Assembly: GCF_000243335.1 (NCBI RefSeq)
Contig: NZ_JH597773.1
Coordinates: 1,199,989-1,263,988, forward strand
Direction of reading: 5' to 3'
Origin: Leptonema illini DSM 21528
GTDB lineage: Bacteria; Spirochaetota; Leptospiria; Leptospirales; Leptonemataceae
DNA: 64,000 bases
The notes below the pieces were generated by a model. It worked only from the letters and a program-made list of their open reading frames with translations. It ran no database searches and was not told the DNA's origin. Of this stretch, positions 18,159-30,166 are shown piece after piece. Position numbers and translations under genes: made by a program. Position 1 is the first letter of the stretch. Each line of letters begins with the position of its first letter.

Positions 18159-19970
18159 CTATTTCAGGGCCTCGAGTTCCTTCCAGCGCTCGTAGAGAGC
18201 TTCGACGACGCGCTGCTGTTCTTCCATGGCGGCGCAGGCTTCGGCAAGTTTATCCGCATTTGAAGCGACCGTCGGGTCCTGTATCTTTAACTGCGCCGCC
18301 TCAAGCGCCTCTTCGGCCTTGAGGATCTTCGCTTCCATCTGATCGAGCTCCTTCTGCTCGGACTTGCTGAGTTTGCGCGGCCTGGCGGCCTTCTTTTCGA
18401 GGCTCAGACGCTCCGATTCAGATCGGGCCGCTTGCGCCTTCGACGCCTTTCGCAGCTCTTCGCGCTCGGTGATCACATCCTGCCACTGAAAGTAATCGGC
18501 AAAATACTCGGCATGTCCCTGGCCGTCGAGGTTCAGGATCTCATCGCTCAGCCGGTTTAGAAAGAAGCGATCATGCGAGATGAGCACGACGGCGCCCGGG
18601 AACTCTTCGATGCTCTCTTCAAGCACCTCAAGCGACTGGATATCAAGGTCGTTCGTCGGCTCGTCAAGAAGCAAGACGTCGGCGGCCTGTACCATAAGAC
18701 GGGCGATGAGGATGCGTGCCTGCTCGCCGCCGGATAACGATCGTACCGGCATCTCAAGCTGTTCGGTGTCGAAGAGAAAGCGTTTCGCGAAGCCGGCAAC
18801 ATGAATGGAGCGGCCCTGATAGATAACCGTATCGCCGACGGGCGATAGCGCCTTGCGCAGAGAGTCGTCGGGATTGAGCGTCTGTCTTCTCTGGTCAAAG
18901 TGCACGATCTTCAGATTGTCGGCTCGTTTGATCGTGCCGGCATCGGGTTCGAGTTCTCCTGTAAGCAGACGCATGAGCGTGCTTTTGCCGGCTCCGTTTC
19001 GGCCCATAAGACCGATGCAGCTGCCCGGCGAGAGAACGAGATCAAGATCGGCGAAAAGCGTCCGCCCGGCGATCCCTTTCGCTATGCCGCTGCATTCGAT
19101 CAGGCGTCGCGTCTGTCGGCCCGTCGCGTCGAATTCGATCTGTAGCTTGCGATTGCGTTCGTTGCGCTGTTTAACCGCCGAAAAATCCTGCTTCAGCTTC
19201 TCGGCCGCGTCGATGCGGTACTGCGCCTTTGTTGTACGGGCCTTCGGCATGCGCCGGAGCCACTCCGTTTCTTTACGAAGGCGGTTGGCGAGGGCGGCCT
19301 GTTGTTCGGCCTGGCCCGCAAGGAATTCCTGCTTGCGTTCGAGAAAGGTCGAATAGTTACCCGCGGTCGTGAAGATACCGCCGGGAAACATGCGGTTGAC
19401 TTCGATGATATGGTCGGTAACGTTTTCGAGAAAGAAACGGTCATGACTGATAACGATATAGGCAAAGGGCGCTTCTTTGAGCGTCGCCTCAAGCCAGAGG
19501 ATGCCCTCAAGATCGAGATGGTTCGTCGGCTCATCCATTAAAAGCAGATCGGGGCTCTGGATCATAGCGGCCGCTATGGCGACGCGCTTGCGCTGTCCGC
19601 CCGATAGCTCGCCGAATCTCTGCCCTGCATCGAGGCTGAGGTTTTCCGTTGCCTTTTCTACAAGTTCGTACCTTTCATGCTCTTCGGGATGGTTTGCGAT
19701 GGCGGCGAGAAGAATCTCTTCGATGGTGGCCGACTCGTCATACGCCTCAGCCTGAGAGAGATAGACGCGACGCAGTCCTTTACGCACGGTCACGTTTCCG
19801 CTGTCCGCTTCTTCCAGTCCGGCCAGAAGCTTCAATAGAGTGGACTTTCCCGAACCATTCGGACCGATCAGACCGATGCGTTCGCCGTCGTTGATTCCGA
19901 ACGATAGATCACGGAAAAGTTCTCGCGAGAACGACTTGCTGACCGATTGAAAATGAATCTGCGCTGCCAT
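18159..19970 (-). CDS. ABC-F family ATPase (Uup-like)
   Basis: 603 aa from the chosen start. Two ABC nucleotide-binding domains in one chain without membrane segments: Walker A GPNGSGKSTLLKLL and GRNGAGKSTLMRLL, signatures LSGGQRKRVAIA and LSGGEQARILIA, and Walker B LLLMDEPTNHLD and VLLLDEPTNDLD. The C-terminus is a charged coiled coil, as in Uup. ABC-F proteins work on ribosomes or DNA structures rather than in transport. The frame is open 16 codons further up (20018); the Met in MAAQIHFQSV fits the family better. Shine-Dalgarno evidence is poor for both. Confidence 0.93.
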   Translation of the reverse strand: MAAQIHFQSVSKSFSRELFRDLSFGINDGERIGLIGPNGSGKSTLLKLLAGLEEADSGNVTVRKGLRRVYLSQAEAYDESATIEEILLAAIANHPEEHERYELVEKATENLSLDAGQRFGELSGGQRKRVAIAAAMIQSPDLLLMDEPTNHLDLEGILWLEATLKEAPFAYIVISHDRFFLENVTDHIIEVNRMFPGGIFTTAGNYSTFLERKQEFLAGQAEQQAALANRLRKETEWLRRMPKARTTKAQYRIDAAEKLKQDFSAVKQRNERNRKLQIEFDATGRQTRRLIECSGIAKGIAGRTLFADLDLVLSPGSCIGLMGRNGAGKSTLMRLLTGELEPDAGTIKRADNLKIVHFDQRRQTLNPDDSLRKALSPVGDTVIYQGRSIHVAGFAKRFLFDTEQLEMPVRSLSGGEQARILIARLMVQAADVLLLDEPTNDLDIQSLEVLEESIEEFPGAVVLISHDRFFLNRLSDEILNLDGQGHAEYFADYFQWQDVITEREELRKASKAQAARSESERLSLEKKAARPRKLSKSEQKELDQMEAKILKAEEALEAAQLKIQDPTVASNADKLAEACAAMEEQQRVVEALYERWKELEALK

Positions 19971-20039
19971 GAGCTGTGCAGCATTTTGAGCTATGCGCAG
20001 CGGGAAAGTGAAATTCAAGATACCCGAGGGCGGGCCCTG

Positions 20040-20687
20040 TTATGAAGCAGACGAATCTGCCGTAGCGGCTCGTCTTGCTCGCCAGCGCCGAAACAGGGCT
20101 CGCATGATTACAAAGGCGACTACACCGAGCACGACAAAAATGATCGAATGCTCAACCTGCTTGATGCGAGAGATGATCAGGTCGACCTCTGATCCGAAAT
20201 AGTATACGGAATAGACGATAGCCGGCACGCTGATCAGAGCTGCAGAACCGTCATAGCCCAGAAAGACGCGAAAGGGCAGGTGTAGCATACCGGCCGAAAA
20301 GAAAACAAGCGAACGAGCGCCCGGCATAAAACGGGCGGCAAAGATCACCTTATTGCCATGCTTGTGAAAGTAGCGCTGGACCTGCTCCATGCGTTCGGCA
20401 TGTAACAGTTTTGCAAAAATTGATCGGGCAATGAGGGCGCGACCGTATTTACGGCCTGCCACATACATGATCGTATCGCCGATAAGCACACCGGCCAGAG
20501 AGACGACGATCATCAGATAAACGTTCGCTTTCCCGTAATAGGAAAGCAGTCCGCCGATAAAGAGCGTGATGTCTTCGGGGATGGGAACTCCGATTCCGCA
20601 GGCAAAAAGCACCGAGAAAACAAGGGCGTAGGCATGAAAACCCGAGATACCCTGAAGCGCCGAGGCAAGCTCATGAATATCGAACAT
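20040..20687 (-). CDS. DedA family membrane protein
   Basis: 215 aa, four to five hydrophobic segments. DedA/VTT hallmarks are seen: GIPIPEDITLFIGGLLSYYG, the GDTIMYVAGRKYG stretch and FAARFMPGARSLVFFSAG, with the Arg residues typical of the re-entrant loops. Members flip phospholipids or undecaprenyl phosphate. The C-terminal tail is basic and cytosolic. Confidence 0.92.
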   Translation of the reverse strand: MFDIHELASALQGISGFHAYALVFSVLFACGIGVPIPEDITLFIGGLLSYYGKANVYLMIVVSLAGVLIGDTIMYVAGRKYGRALIARSIFAKLLHAERMEQVQRYFHKHGNKVIFAARFMPGARSLVFFSAGMLHLPFRVFLGYDGSAALISVPAIVYSVYYFGSEVDLIISRIKQVEHSIIFVVLGVVAFVIMRALFRRWRARRAATADSSAS

Positions 20688-20828
20688 GAATTGCTTTCTG
20701 GATGAAAGGACTGCTTCCCCTGTCTATCGGATTTTCAAAGATGTCGAAGAAAAGATAAGCCGGGCAGGAGCGCCCCCTGTTGAAGCTGCTGCGGCTCGAA
20801 ACGCTAACGTCATTCATGCGTGAGCTTT

Positions 20829-21218
20829 TTAACCGCGCAGTTCTACCGCAACACGTTGCAGCGCCTCAAGGGCCTCTTTCATCGCTGCCTTGATGTCTGC
20901 CTTATCGGTTTGAGCGGCGACGACATCGGGATGCTGGATGGCGATGCGACTCTTTCCCGTTGAAGTCTCGAAAACGGCGCAGCTGCAGGGAAGCAGAGCT
21001 CCCATATCGGGATCGGCGTCGATGACCCGCTTCGCATAACCCGGACCGCAGATGCCAAGCAGAAAGTAGGGAGGAATGGAATGGTTCAATTTTTCTTTCA
21101 TTGTGGCCTGAAAGTCAATCTCTGAAACGATGCCCATCTTTTCTTTCTGTAAAGACTGTCGCAGCTGTGCGATGGCCTGTTCTACGGACATATTCATATC
21201 TACGGTAATGGCGAACAT
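20829..21218 (-). CDS. DUF302 domain protein
   Basis: 129 aa, covering a single DUF302 domain: helix with MSVEQAIAQLRQSLQKEKMG, then FLLGICGPGYAKRVIDAD and LLPCSCAVFET, the conserved Cys-containing segment. The family is widespread and its biochemical role is not established. No export signal is seen. Confidence 0.9.
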   Translation of the reverse strand: MFAITVDMNMSVEQAIAQLRQSLQKEKMGIVSEIDFQATMKEKLNHSIPPYFLLGICGPGYAKRVIDADPDMGALLPCSCAVFETSTGKSRIAIQHPDVVAAQTDKADIKAAMKEALEALQRVAVELRG

Positions 21219-21271
21219 AGAAGGATTGCGCCATCCTCCGCAGACCTGTCAACCAAAACCCGCTTCGCGGG

Positions 21272-22255
21272 TCAGGGGATCAGCACGATCGAGCCCATGC
21301 TTTTACGGCTTTCGAGAATTCTATGGGCCTCGGCGGCCTCGTGTAGCGGCAGCTTTGCATGGATATGAGCGGGAATGCGATTCTCTTTAAACGCCTGAAA
21401 TACGGCCTGGCTTGCTTCTTTACGTTCCCGGGCGTCGGCCATCATTGTAAAAAGAGACGGACGCTGGATGCCGAGCGATCCCATGCGGCCGAGCTCGCCT
21501 ATATCGACGGGTGGAACGACACCGCCGGCATTGCCGAACGAAATCAAAAGACCGAACGGCGCAAGCGACGCAAGAGATGCGCGGAACGTCGAGGCTCCCG
21601 TGCCGTCATAGACGATCGGTACGCCTCGCGGAGCGATCGCGCGCACCTTAGCGGGAAGTCCTGCCATATCGCCTTCGTTAGCCGCCACGATGACGCCGTG
21701 CGCTCCCATCTCTTTCACAAGTCGGGCCTTCTCTTCGTTTGAAACGACGCCGATTACGGAAATGCCAAGCGATGTCAGCCATTTCGTGAGCACAAGGCCG
21801 ACTCCACCGGCGGCTGCCTGCACAAGAACGGGCTCGTCAGAGGTCGGCCTTTTCATTTTCGTCATGAGCATGTGGGCCGTGAGGCCTTTAAACAGAAAGG
21901 AAACGATATCTGCCGCTTCCATACCGTCGGGAACCGGAACCAGAAGATCGGCCTTCACGTTACGAGCCGTCGCATAAGAGCCGGGGCCGGCGCTGCCATA
22001 GGCGACGCGATCGCCCACCGCATAACCCTGAACCGCCGATCCGACGGCCTCGATGCGGCCCGTAGCCTCCATGCCCAGGCCCGAAGGCAGCGGAACCGGA
22101 TACACGCCGGAGCGATGATAGATATCGACATAGTTCACGCCGATGGCCTCGTGTCGCAGGCGCACCTCGTCCGGAGCCGGTTCCGGTAGATCAAGCGGTA
22201 CAAGCTGCATGACGTCAGGGCTACCGGTCTGGCTTATCTCGATGCGTTGGTTCAT
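21272..22255 (-). CDS. NADPH:quinone oxidoreductase (MDR superfamily)
   Basis: 327 aa, zinc-free medium-chain reductase. GroES-like N-terminal half with GVNYVDIYHRSGVYPVPLP and the quinone-reductase motif GLGMEATGRIEAVG; Rossmann half with VLVQAAAGGVGLVLTKWL, about residues 140-165. It reduces quinones or other electrophilic carbonyls with NADPH. Length is normal and no truncation is seen, in contrast to the MDR gene at 39.7 kb. Confidence 0.94.
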   Translation of the reverse strand: MNQRIEISQTGSPDVMQLVPLDLPEPAPDEVRLRHEAIGVNYVDIYHRSGVYPVPLPSGLGMEATGRIEAVGSAVQGYAVGDRVAYGSAGPGSYATARNVKADLLVPVPDGMEAADIVSFLFKGLTAHMLMTKMKRPTSDEPVLVQAAAGGVGLVLTKWLTSLGISVIGVVSNEEKARLVKEMGAHGVIVAANEGDMAGLPAKVRAIAPRGVPIVYDGTGASTFRASLASLAPFGLLISFGNAGGVVPPVDIGELGRMGSLGIQRPSLFTMMADARERKEASQAVFQAFKENRIPAHIHAKLPLHEAAEAHRILESRKSMGSIVLIP

Positions 22256-22376
22256 ATCAAACTAAAGTAGCGATGAGAGCGCCGGCCGTCGAGCTTCCTT
22301 TTCAGCGCTGCTCACTCGCCTGGGAATGGAATATTTTTCAGGAGCCGGCCTTTAGCCCTGACCTTGAATGTGAGCC

Positions 22377-24212
22377 CTATTGCCATATTCCCGGCTGTTT
22401 TTCTACGAGTGGTTGCCCTCTGTTTTTTTCGAATTCAACATAGCCTTTCTTCAGGGTAACAGGCGCGTAGAAAATCACCGGGTTATTTTCAATGAGATTC
22501 TCGCGAATAACGATTCCCCGTATAATCGGTGACTCTGTAGCGATGCGGATGGCAGCCTGGGAGTTATTATGAAGATGCGATTTTTCAACGATGATGTATT
22601 CGCTAAACCATATTTCAACTGCAAACTGGCCGCTGCCGTTCAGCTCCGAATCTTCGATGCGAATATTTCTCGAGTGCTTAATGTTCACTACGCCGTTCAT
22701 ACAGCCCGGTATATCGACGTGACGCGCTGAGATGCCTTGAAGAAGGATGTTTTGAGAACCCTGTATGTCGATGACCGGAGCGGTCTTTCTATTGAGTATG
22801 ATCTGTGGTCTATTATTGCCTCGCAGTATTAGATTTCTCTTGCGCTCGATTTTCAGAGGATGATCTATAAAATAGATCCCCGATTCCAGCACGATCATAG
22901 CGCCCGGCCCGGCGTTTTCGATGGCTTCGACTAAGGCTCTGGAGTCTCCAGAAGGTATCGTGATCGGTTGTCTTTTCTCAGGAACTTCCCGTTTCTGTTT
23001 TTCTTCATCATACCAGTTCATCAAGGCCGTCAGACCAGGATCGATCTTTGTCGTGGACAGAGTGCGATGCAGGTTGGCTTCCAATCTGAGGCGACCCAGT
23101 TCTTCAGCCGTAAAGGTAATAGTCTGTGTTCGATCTGCAAGGTGAATCGTCGATACGGGTGTTCCTGAACGGTGCTTTGTCGTAACATAGGCGTTTATTT
23201 CGGGAAGGATATAGTGCGCCACCCAGCAGGGCCTGCCGTTATCATTGAGGCAGCCAAGGCTCATATATTCAAGAAGCTTCTTCGTGCCATAGAAATAAAC
23301 AGCTCGGTCAGGAAGCAGATGAACCTGGATCTGTTCAAAAGGGATATCGGGATACAGGTGCTTGAGAACACCGTCAACATCGACGGTTGATAGAAGCGGG
23401 ATGTCAGGGCCAAACTTTTTAAAGGCAGCCGATATAAGAATAACCCTGGAATACTGTTTTGCCGGAATGTAATACTCAAAACTGGCAATCTTAGCCGGTT
23501 CGGAGTCATGCCTGATAACATAGAGGCTCCCTTCAATCGTATCCTTGAATACTGTATACCGATCGATATACTGAGGCTCGCGTGTGTATAAATCGTAACT
23601 GTATTGTGTTCCTGATATCTGACCTCCAGGCTCAGAACTGTTACGGAAAATGGTGCTGCCGGTCAGGACGATTCGGTTACCGCTTTCTTCGTTATCATAG
23701 TCGATCCAGAAGTCGTCGATGCGCCAGAGCTCTTCCTCTTCATATCTGTCGCCGGTGTATTGATACGAGAAAACGGAGATCTTAATCAGGCCAGGGCTGA
23801 TATAGATCGTGAACGCAGGGCGCCCCTCTGGCCGGTCAAGAATCAGGTATTCTTTGCTATACTCAGGCTCGTAATTTGCGTGCCAGATGCTCTGCCAACC
23901 CGATAGCAATTCAGGCAGATTCGAGGCAGGGCGGCGATTTCTGAAATCGTATTTCAGGTAAAGATAAGGGAATGATTCGATTTCAGAATTGTCGAGTTCA
24001 TAGATTCGCTTTTCTTGAACGGCCTTGTGCAGCTCGTTCAGGACCTCGGCATGTACCCATCGGACTTCGGCCTCAAGCCCATGGCTCAGGAGCTGACCGC
24101 GCAGGGTGCGCGAGTAAAGGTATGGTTTCTCTTCATTCTCCAGGTCCAGGCTGAAAAAAGACGCACAGCTAACGCAGAGCAGGGGCAGAAGAGCAAGAGT
24201 ATTACGGAGCAT
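22377..24212 (-). CDS. Lipoprotein with C-terminal right-handed beta-helix
   Basis: 611 aa from the start at 24212. The leader MLRNTLALLPLLCVSCAS has a lipobox (LCVSC), so the mature protein should be lipidated. The middle 350 residues are beta-rich and not recognised. The last 170 residues show parallel beta-helix repeats (SRNIRIEDSELNG, SEYIIVEKSHLHNN, IRGIVIRENLIENN), typical of carbohydrate-binding or -cleaving surface proteins. The frame stays open to 24539 but only the internal start gives a secretion signal. Its first bases overlap the upstream tail-collar gene by 11 bp. Confidence 0.75.
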   Translation of the reverse strand: MLRNTLALLPLLCVSCASFFSLDLENEEKPYLYSRTLRGQLLSHGLEAEVRWVHAEVLNELHKAVQEKRIYELDNSEIESFPYLYLKYDFRNRRPASNLPELLSGWQSIWHANYEPEYSKEYLILDRPEGRPAFTIYISPGLIKISVFSYQYTGDRYEEEELWRIDDFWIDYDNEESGNRIVLTGSTIFRNSSEPGGQISGTQYSYDLYTREPQYIDRYTVFKDTIEGSLYVIRHDSEPAKIASFEYYIPAKQYSRVILISAAFKKFGPDIPLLSTVDVDGVLKHLYPDIPFEQIQVHLLPDRAVYFYGTKKLLEYMSLGCLNDNGRPCWVAHYILPEINAYVTTKHRSGTPVSTIHLADRTQTITFTAEELGRLRLEANLHRTLSTTKIDPGLTALMNWYDEEKQKREVPEKRQPITIPSGDSRALVEAIENAGPGAMIVLESGIYFIDHPLKIERKRNLILRGNNRPQIILNRKTAPVIDIQGSQNILLQGISARHVDIPGCMNGVVNIKHSRNIRIEDSELNGSGQFAVEIWFSEYIIVEKSHLHNNSQAAIRIATESPIIRGIVIRENLIENNPVIFYAPVTLKKGYVEFEKNRGQPLVEKQPGIWQ

Positions 24213-24813
24213 TCTTACGCATGCAGTAGACGAGAGCGACGTTCTTCGGCCGTGTTTCAGAGGCAATGCGAGGGGAGCCGTGAGTTCCATCGGACACGGC
24301 GCCACCGGTTGTTGAATGAATGGTCTGTATAGACGAACCGAAGGCAGGGCCTGCAACTCCTGCACCATCAAGGATGATCCAGAAATATCCTGTTTGGGGT
24401 GCATGCGCATGCCCCTGAAAGGCATCGGGTTGATATCCACCCAATCCTCGTACTCCGTCCGGATCGCGTCCCGCAGCACCCGTGCCCGCATCATCTCGAC
24501 CCCGTACGAATCGCCCTCGCAGATCAGGCGTACCATCATTACCGTCGGCCGGAGCCCACCCTTTCGGACATTCCGCTAAATTAAAGGAGATGACCGCACC
24601 TTCCGGAGCAGCAATCTCGAAGTTCTCATTTAGCTTAGCTGAGCTGATGACTTCCCCTGACGAAAAAAGATTCATGCTGGCTGCAGCCGCGATCAGAGCC
24701 GTCGTTGTGAGTCCGATACCGAAGCCGATGCCCAAGCCCATTCCCTTGAGCAGTGAGGTCTTGAGGATAGAGCCAGAGGCCGATGTGCGTTCCATACGGA
24801 ATTCATTCATCAA
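24202..24813 (-). CDS. Phage tail-collar domain protein
   Basis: 203 aa. A hydrophobic stretch near residues 22-48 could anchor the protein. The rest resembles phage tail-collar/tail-fibre tips: PEGAVISFNLAECPKGWAPADG, TPDLRGRFVRGRDD, and the closing TRPKNVALVYCMRK. Such domains occur outside phages as receptor-binding or adhesive modules. No other phage structural gene is near. It shares a transcript with the beta-helix lipoprotein downstream. Confidence 0.8.
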   Translation of the reverse strand: MMNEFRMERTSASGSILKTSLLKGMGLGIGFGIGLTTTALIAAAASMNLFSSGEVISSAKLNENFEIAAPEGAVISFNLAECPKGWAPADGNDGTPDLRGRFVRGRDDAGTGAAGRDPDGVRGLGGYQPDAFQGHAHAPQTGYFWIILDGAGVAGPAFGSSIQTIHSTTGGAVSDGTHGSPRIASETRPKNVALVYCMRKNAP

Positions 24814-24946
24814 TGCTGGATCGCCCTGTCATGCAAGTTTTGCACGCCCGATAGCAACTCTCTCTGTCTAATTCTTCTTCGGATCGTAACTTTCGCGTAT
24901 TTCGCGCTTTTTGCGGTCAGAAATCTTCGGTCTGCTCTGAGCGCGA

Positions 24947-24974
24947 AAAAGGGCCCGCATGTGCGAGCCCTTTT
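24947..24974 (-). terminator. Rho-independent terminator of acnA
   Basis: Stem AAAAGGGC...GCCCTTTT with an inner CGCA/TGCG stem and one mismatch, 24 bp after the acnA stop codon. On the minus strand it is followed by TTTTTC. Both symmetry and T-run fit an intrinsic terminator; the A-run on the other side might let it also act for the plus strand. Confidence 0.85.
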
Positions 24975-24997
24975 GAACATCGGATGTCTGAACCAGG

Positions 24998-27679
<2,682 letters not shown>

Positions 27680-27722
27680 GCGCAACCTCAATTGGATTTG
27701 CCGGGAAGAGCTCCCTGAAATC

Positions 27723-27751
27723 ATAAAAAAAGTTAAATATCGGGATGTCAA
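27723..27751 (-). promoter_or_regulatory. Sigma-70 type promoter of acnA
   Basis: On the minus strand TTGACA is followed after exactly 17 bp by TTTTAT, about 45 bp upstream of the acnA start codon. The -35 box is a perfect consensus match. The expected transcript leader is about 35-40 nt. Confidence 0.7.
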
Positions 27752-27963
27752 GCAGGAAGCGAGAAGAGCGGGCCGTTCTTCTCAAACCTGTGGCATCGGA
27801 AGGCAGAAAAAGCAATTCAGGCGGGCAGCGGGCGGCCGGGCGAGTGGGATGGCTGCCTGGAAGGTCCGAGTGTCGGCGAGGAGGCAACCCGGTGGGAGGC
27901 TGTGTACGAGGAGGGAACGTGAGAGTCGGGCTTGCGTGAGAGAGGGCAACCTTGTCCCCCCGG

Positions 27964-29161
27964 GCGACATAATAAAATTATTGGAACATTGGCTTTGTTG
28001 TATTGAAACGGTCAGTAGAGTGCGAACTTCCATGCTCAGTCGTTTTAACATTGAGTCTTCAGGTTTTTATCGGAACAGAAACGGGCTTGCCGAGCTGATT
28101 GAGCTTGTTCAACAACCGGCTTCTCAAGAGAACTTCGGCTTGCTGGTTTGGGAAATTACGAGCGGCCATCCTTTCTCCGAATACTGTTTTGTAACGAAAG
28201 AAAGTCATTTCTACGAGTGATCGCTTATGATAGTCGCTTTCCTTCTTCCATGCTGCTCGGGTCTTCTCTCTCACAGCCCTGATAGTATCATCCCTCTGCC
28301 AGGATATCTTGAACCTTTCCGCATTTGAATACTTTTCATCGAGCGTCACTGCATGTTCGCGGGGTGGAACGATCACATTGATTCCGTTGATGCGGGCGGT
28401 ATTGTAAACAGCATGAGTATCATAGGCTCCGTCGCCCCTGAACGACTTTATTTTCACGCCTGACGAAATCAAATCTCGCATCGCCTTTACCGCTTCTTTG
28501 CTGTCGCCGCTATCCTCATTATTGCTTGTTAACTCGGCATAAACTATCTCGCCGGAATTAACGTCGATTCCGATATGCAGTTTTCGCCACGTACGACGTT
28601 TTGAGGGACCATGCTTTCTGGTCATCCATTCACCGTCGCCATAGACTTTCAGCCCCGTCGAATCCATAACCAGATCCACGCCTTTTTTCATAGCCTTTGA
28701 GGCATTGATCGGCTTCATCTTGATCCCCGCCTGTCTTCTGCAAACCTGTGAATAATCGGGCACTTGCAGATCCAGCTTTAGCATCGTGAATAGCGACCTT
28801 ACAAAACCGGTGGTCTGGCGAAGAGGGAATTTGAACAGGCCCCGGAGAGTCAGCATGAACTCAATTGCCTGGTCCGAATAAACAGGCTGATGGCCGCGTC
28901 CTCTATGACGGTATTCCGCTGCCCAGGTCGTGCTGATATCATCTGAGATCCATACGGTCAGGCTTCCCCGGTTCACGAGGGCCTGGTTATATTCCCGCCA
29001 GTTCTTTACACGATAACGTGTTTTCTCTTTTGCTTCGGTCTGTGTTTCAGCTTTTTTCCGGGCCATGCGTTCAGTTTATACGACTCATTGCAGGGTACAA
29101 GCATTTTCAGTACAACAAAGCCGGGACATTACATTATGTGAAAATAATGAGATTATGTCGC
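27964..29161. mobile_element. IS5-family insertion sequence
   Basis: About 1.2 kb with one transposase gene. Ends carry GCGACATAAT (left) and ATTATGTCGC (right), an exact 10-bp inverted repeat, with a second matched block further in (GGCTTTGTTGTATTG against the complement of CAGTACAACAAAGCC). No clear target duplication was found, so exact ends are uncertain by a few bases. It sits between the acnA promoter and the transglutaminase gene and does not break a gene. DNA from 27752 to 27963 holds no gene I can support. Confidence 0.8.
28059..29066 (-). CDS. IS5-family transposase
   Basis: 335 aa, apparently intact DDE transposase. The catalytic residues are visible in DLVMDSTGLKVYG (first Asp), SFRGDGAYDTH (second Asp) and RSLVEMTFFRYKTVFG (Glu, with the Y-R-K pattern of this family). 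The N-terminal part has the DUF4096/IS5-like PVYSDQAIEFMLTLRGLFKFPLRQT, in pieces. It is the only complete gene in the element. A diverged and catalytically dead relative lies at 45.5 kb. Confidence 0.93.
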   Translation of the reverse strand: MARKKAETQTEAKEKTRYRVKNWREYNQALVNRGSLTVWISDDISTTWAAEYRHRGRGHQPVYSDQAIEFMLTLRGLFKFPLRQTTGFVRSLFTMLKLDLQVPDYSQVCRRQAGIKMKPINASKAMKKGVDLVMDSTGLKVYGDGEWMTRKHGPSKRRTWRKLHIGIDVNSGEIVYAELTSNNEDSGDSKEAVKAMRDLISSGVKIKSFRGDGAYDTHAVYNTARINGINVIVPPREHAVTLDEKYSNAERFKISWQRDDTIRAVREKTRAAWKKESDYHKRSLVEMTFFRYKTVFGERMAARNFPNQQAEVLLRSRLLNKLNQLGKPVSVPIKT

Positions 29162-29211
29162 GGTCGAGGTTCATCCGTTCCATCGTCTATTCCAATTGCC
29201 TTCTGCTCCGA

Positions 29212-30069
29212 TCAATCATTGATCAGATTCACCTGCACGTCTACAAGCATGATCGGTCGACCTGAATAAGATCCGGTGAAGCTTCCTGATACAGGAGGAA
29301 CGGTTTCAGGATCTCGCGCTACGGCTGCAGCAATATGATCGCGACTCGTTACAAGGCCCGTTGTCGGATCAAAGCCCTGCCATCCCGTTCCTGGAATGTA
29401 GATCTCCACCCAGGCATGGGTGGCTCCGTTGCCGGCCTCCGTTGCAGGGGAATGCAGGTAGCCGCTTACGAAGCGACTGGCAAAACCCAGATACCGGCAG
29501 GTTTCCATCAGCAGAGTAGCGTAATCGCGACAGGAACCGCTTCGATGAAAAAGGGTCTGAGCAGGGGATTGAACGCCGGGCTCTTCGCGCATGCCATATT
29601 TGAACTGATTGTGAATGGCCTGATTCAGGGTTACCAGAAGATGGGTCGTTTCCATCCCCTGAAGGTTGAACTGCAATAGCCACTCCTGAATAGCATGCTG
29701 ATCGCTCATCGATAGCGGACGTCGAAAGGCTGACAGATCGATCTGCTCGCTGAAAGAGTACTGGAACGGAAAACGCAGAGCATGGGATTCCACCATGAAC
29801 GATATAGGCATCTGGTCGTAATGCTGAATAATGACATCGCTCGTTATGCGCAGAGTATCGGATGCTGCGGTAAACGTGACGACGGCAAGAGAGTTATTCA
29901 GAACATCTCTATGCCACTGTATATTGTATGCCGGACTGATATCGAGACAGGAACTCTCAATACGAACATCATACCCTTCGCGAGGACGAAGCAGAAGTCT
30001 GTGAGCGTTAAAGCTGACAGGATTGGAAAACCGATATTCCGTGCGATGTTGAATGCGCAGCCTGTGCAT
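29212..30069 (-). CDS. Transglutaminase-like cysteine protease family protein
   Basis: 285 aa from MHRLRIQHRTEYRF, which has AGGA just upstream. The N-terminal beta domain (TransglutN type) is followed by the transglutaminase core: Cys in SGSCRDYATLLMETCR, His in THAWVEIYIPG and Asp in WQGFDPTTG. Such proteins cleave or cross-link peptides and are often found with glycosyltransferases or ATP-grasp genes. Last gene of a three-gene minus-strand cluster after a glycosyltransferase and a GH15 enzyme. Substrate unknown. Confidence 0.9.
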   Translation of the reverse strand: MHRLRIQHRTEYRFSNPVSFNAHRLLLRPREGYDVRIESSCLDISPAYNIQWHRDVLNNSLAVVTFTAASDTLRITSDVIIQHYDQMPISFMVESHALRFPFQYSFSEQIDLSAFRRPLSMSDQHAIQEWLLQFNLQGMETTHLLVTLNQAIHNQFKYGMREEPGVQSPAQTLFHRSGSCRDYATLLMETCRYLGFASRFVSGYLHSPATEAGNGATHAWVEIYIPGTGWQGFDPTTGLVTSRDHIAAAVARDPETVPPVSGSFTGSYSGRPIMLVDVQVNLIND

Positions 30070-30166
30070 CAATCCTGCTCCTGAGAAAGCTTCTCTACGC
30101 GGACGGCCATCTGACGGGGAAATAATGGCGGACCGAACTGATTGCAATGAACAAGACCTGAATCAA

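Noticed and set aside
20760-20810. GC-rich stretch before DUF302/DedA as a terminator
   Set aside because: No good stem or T-run.
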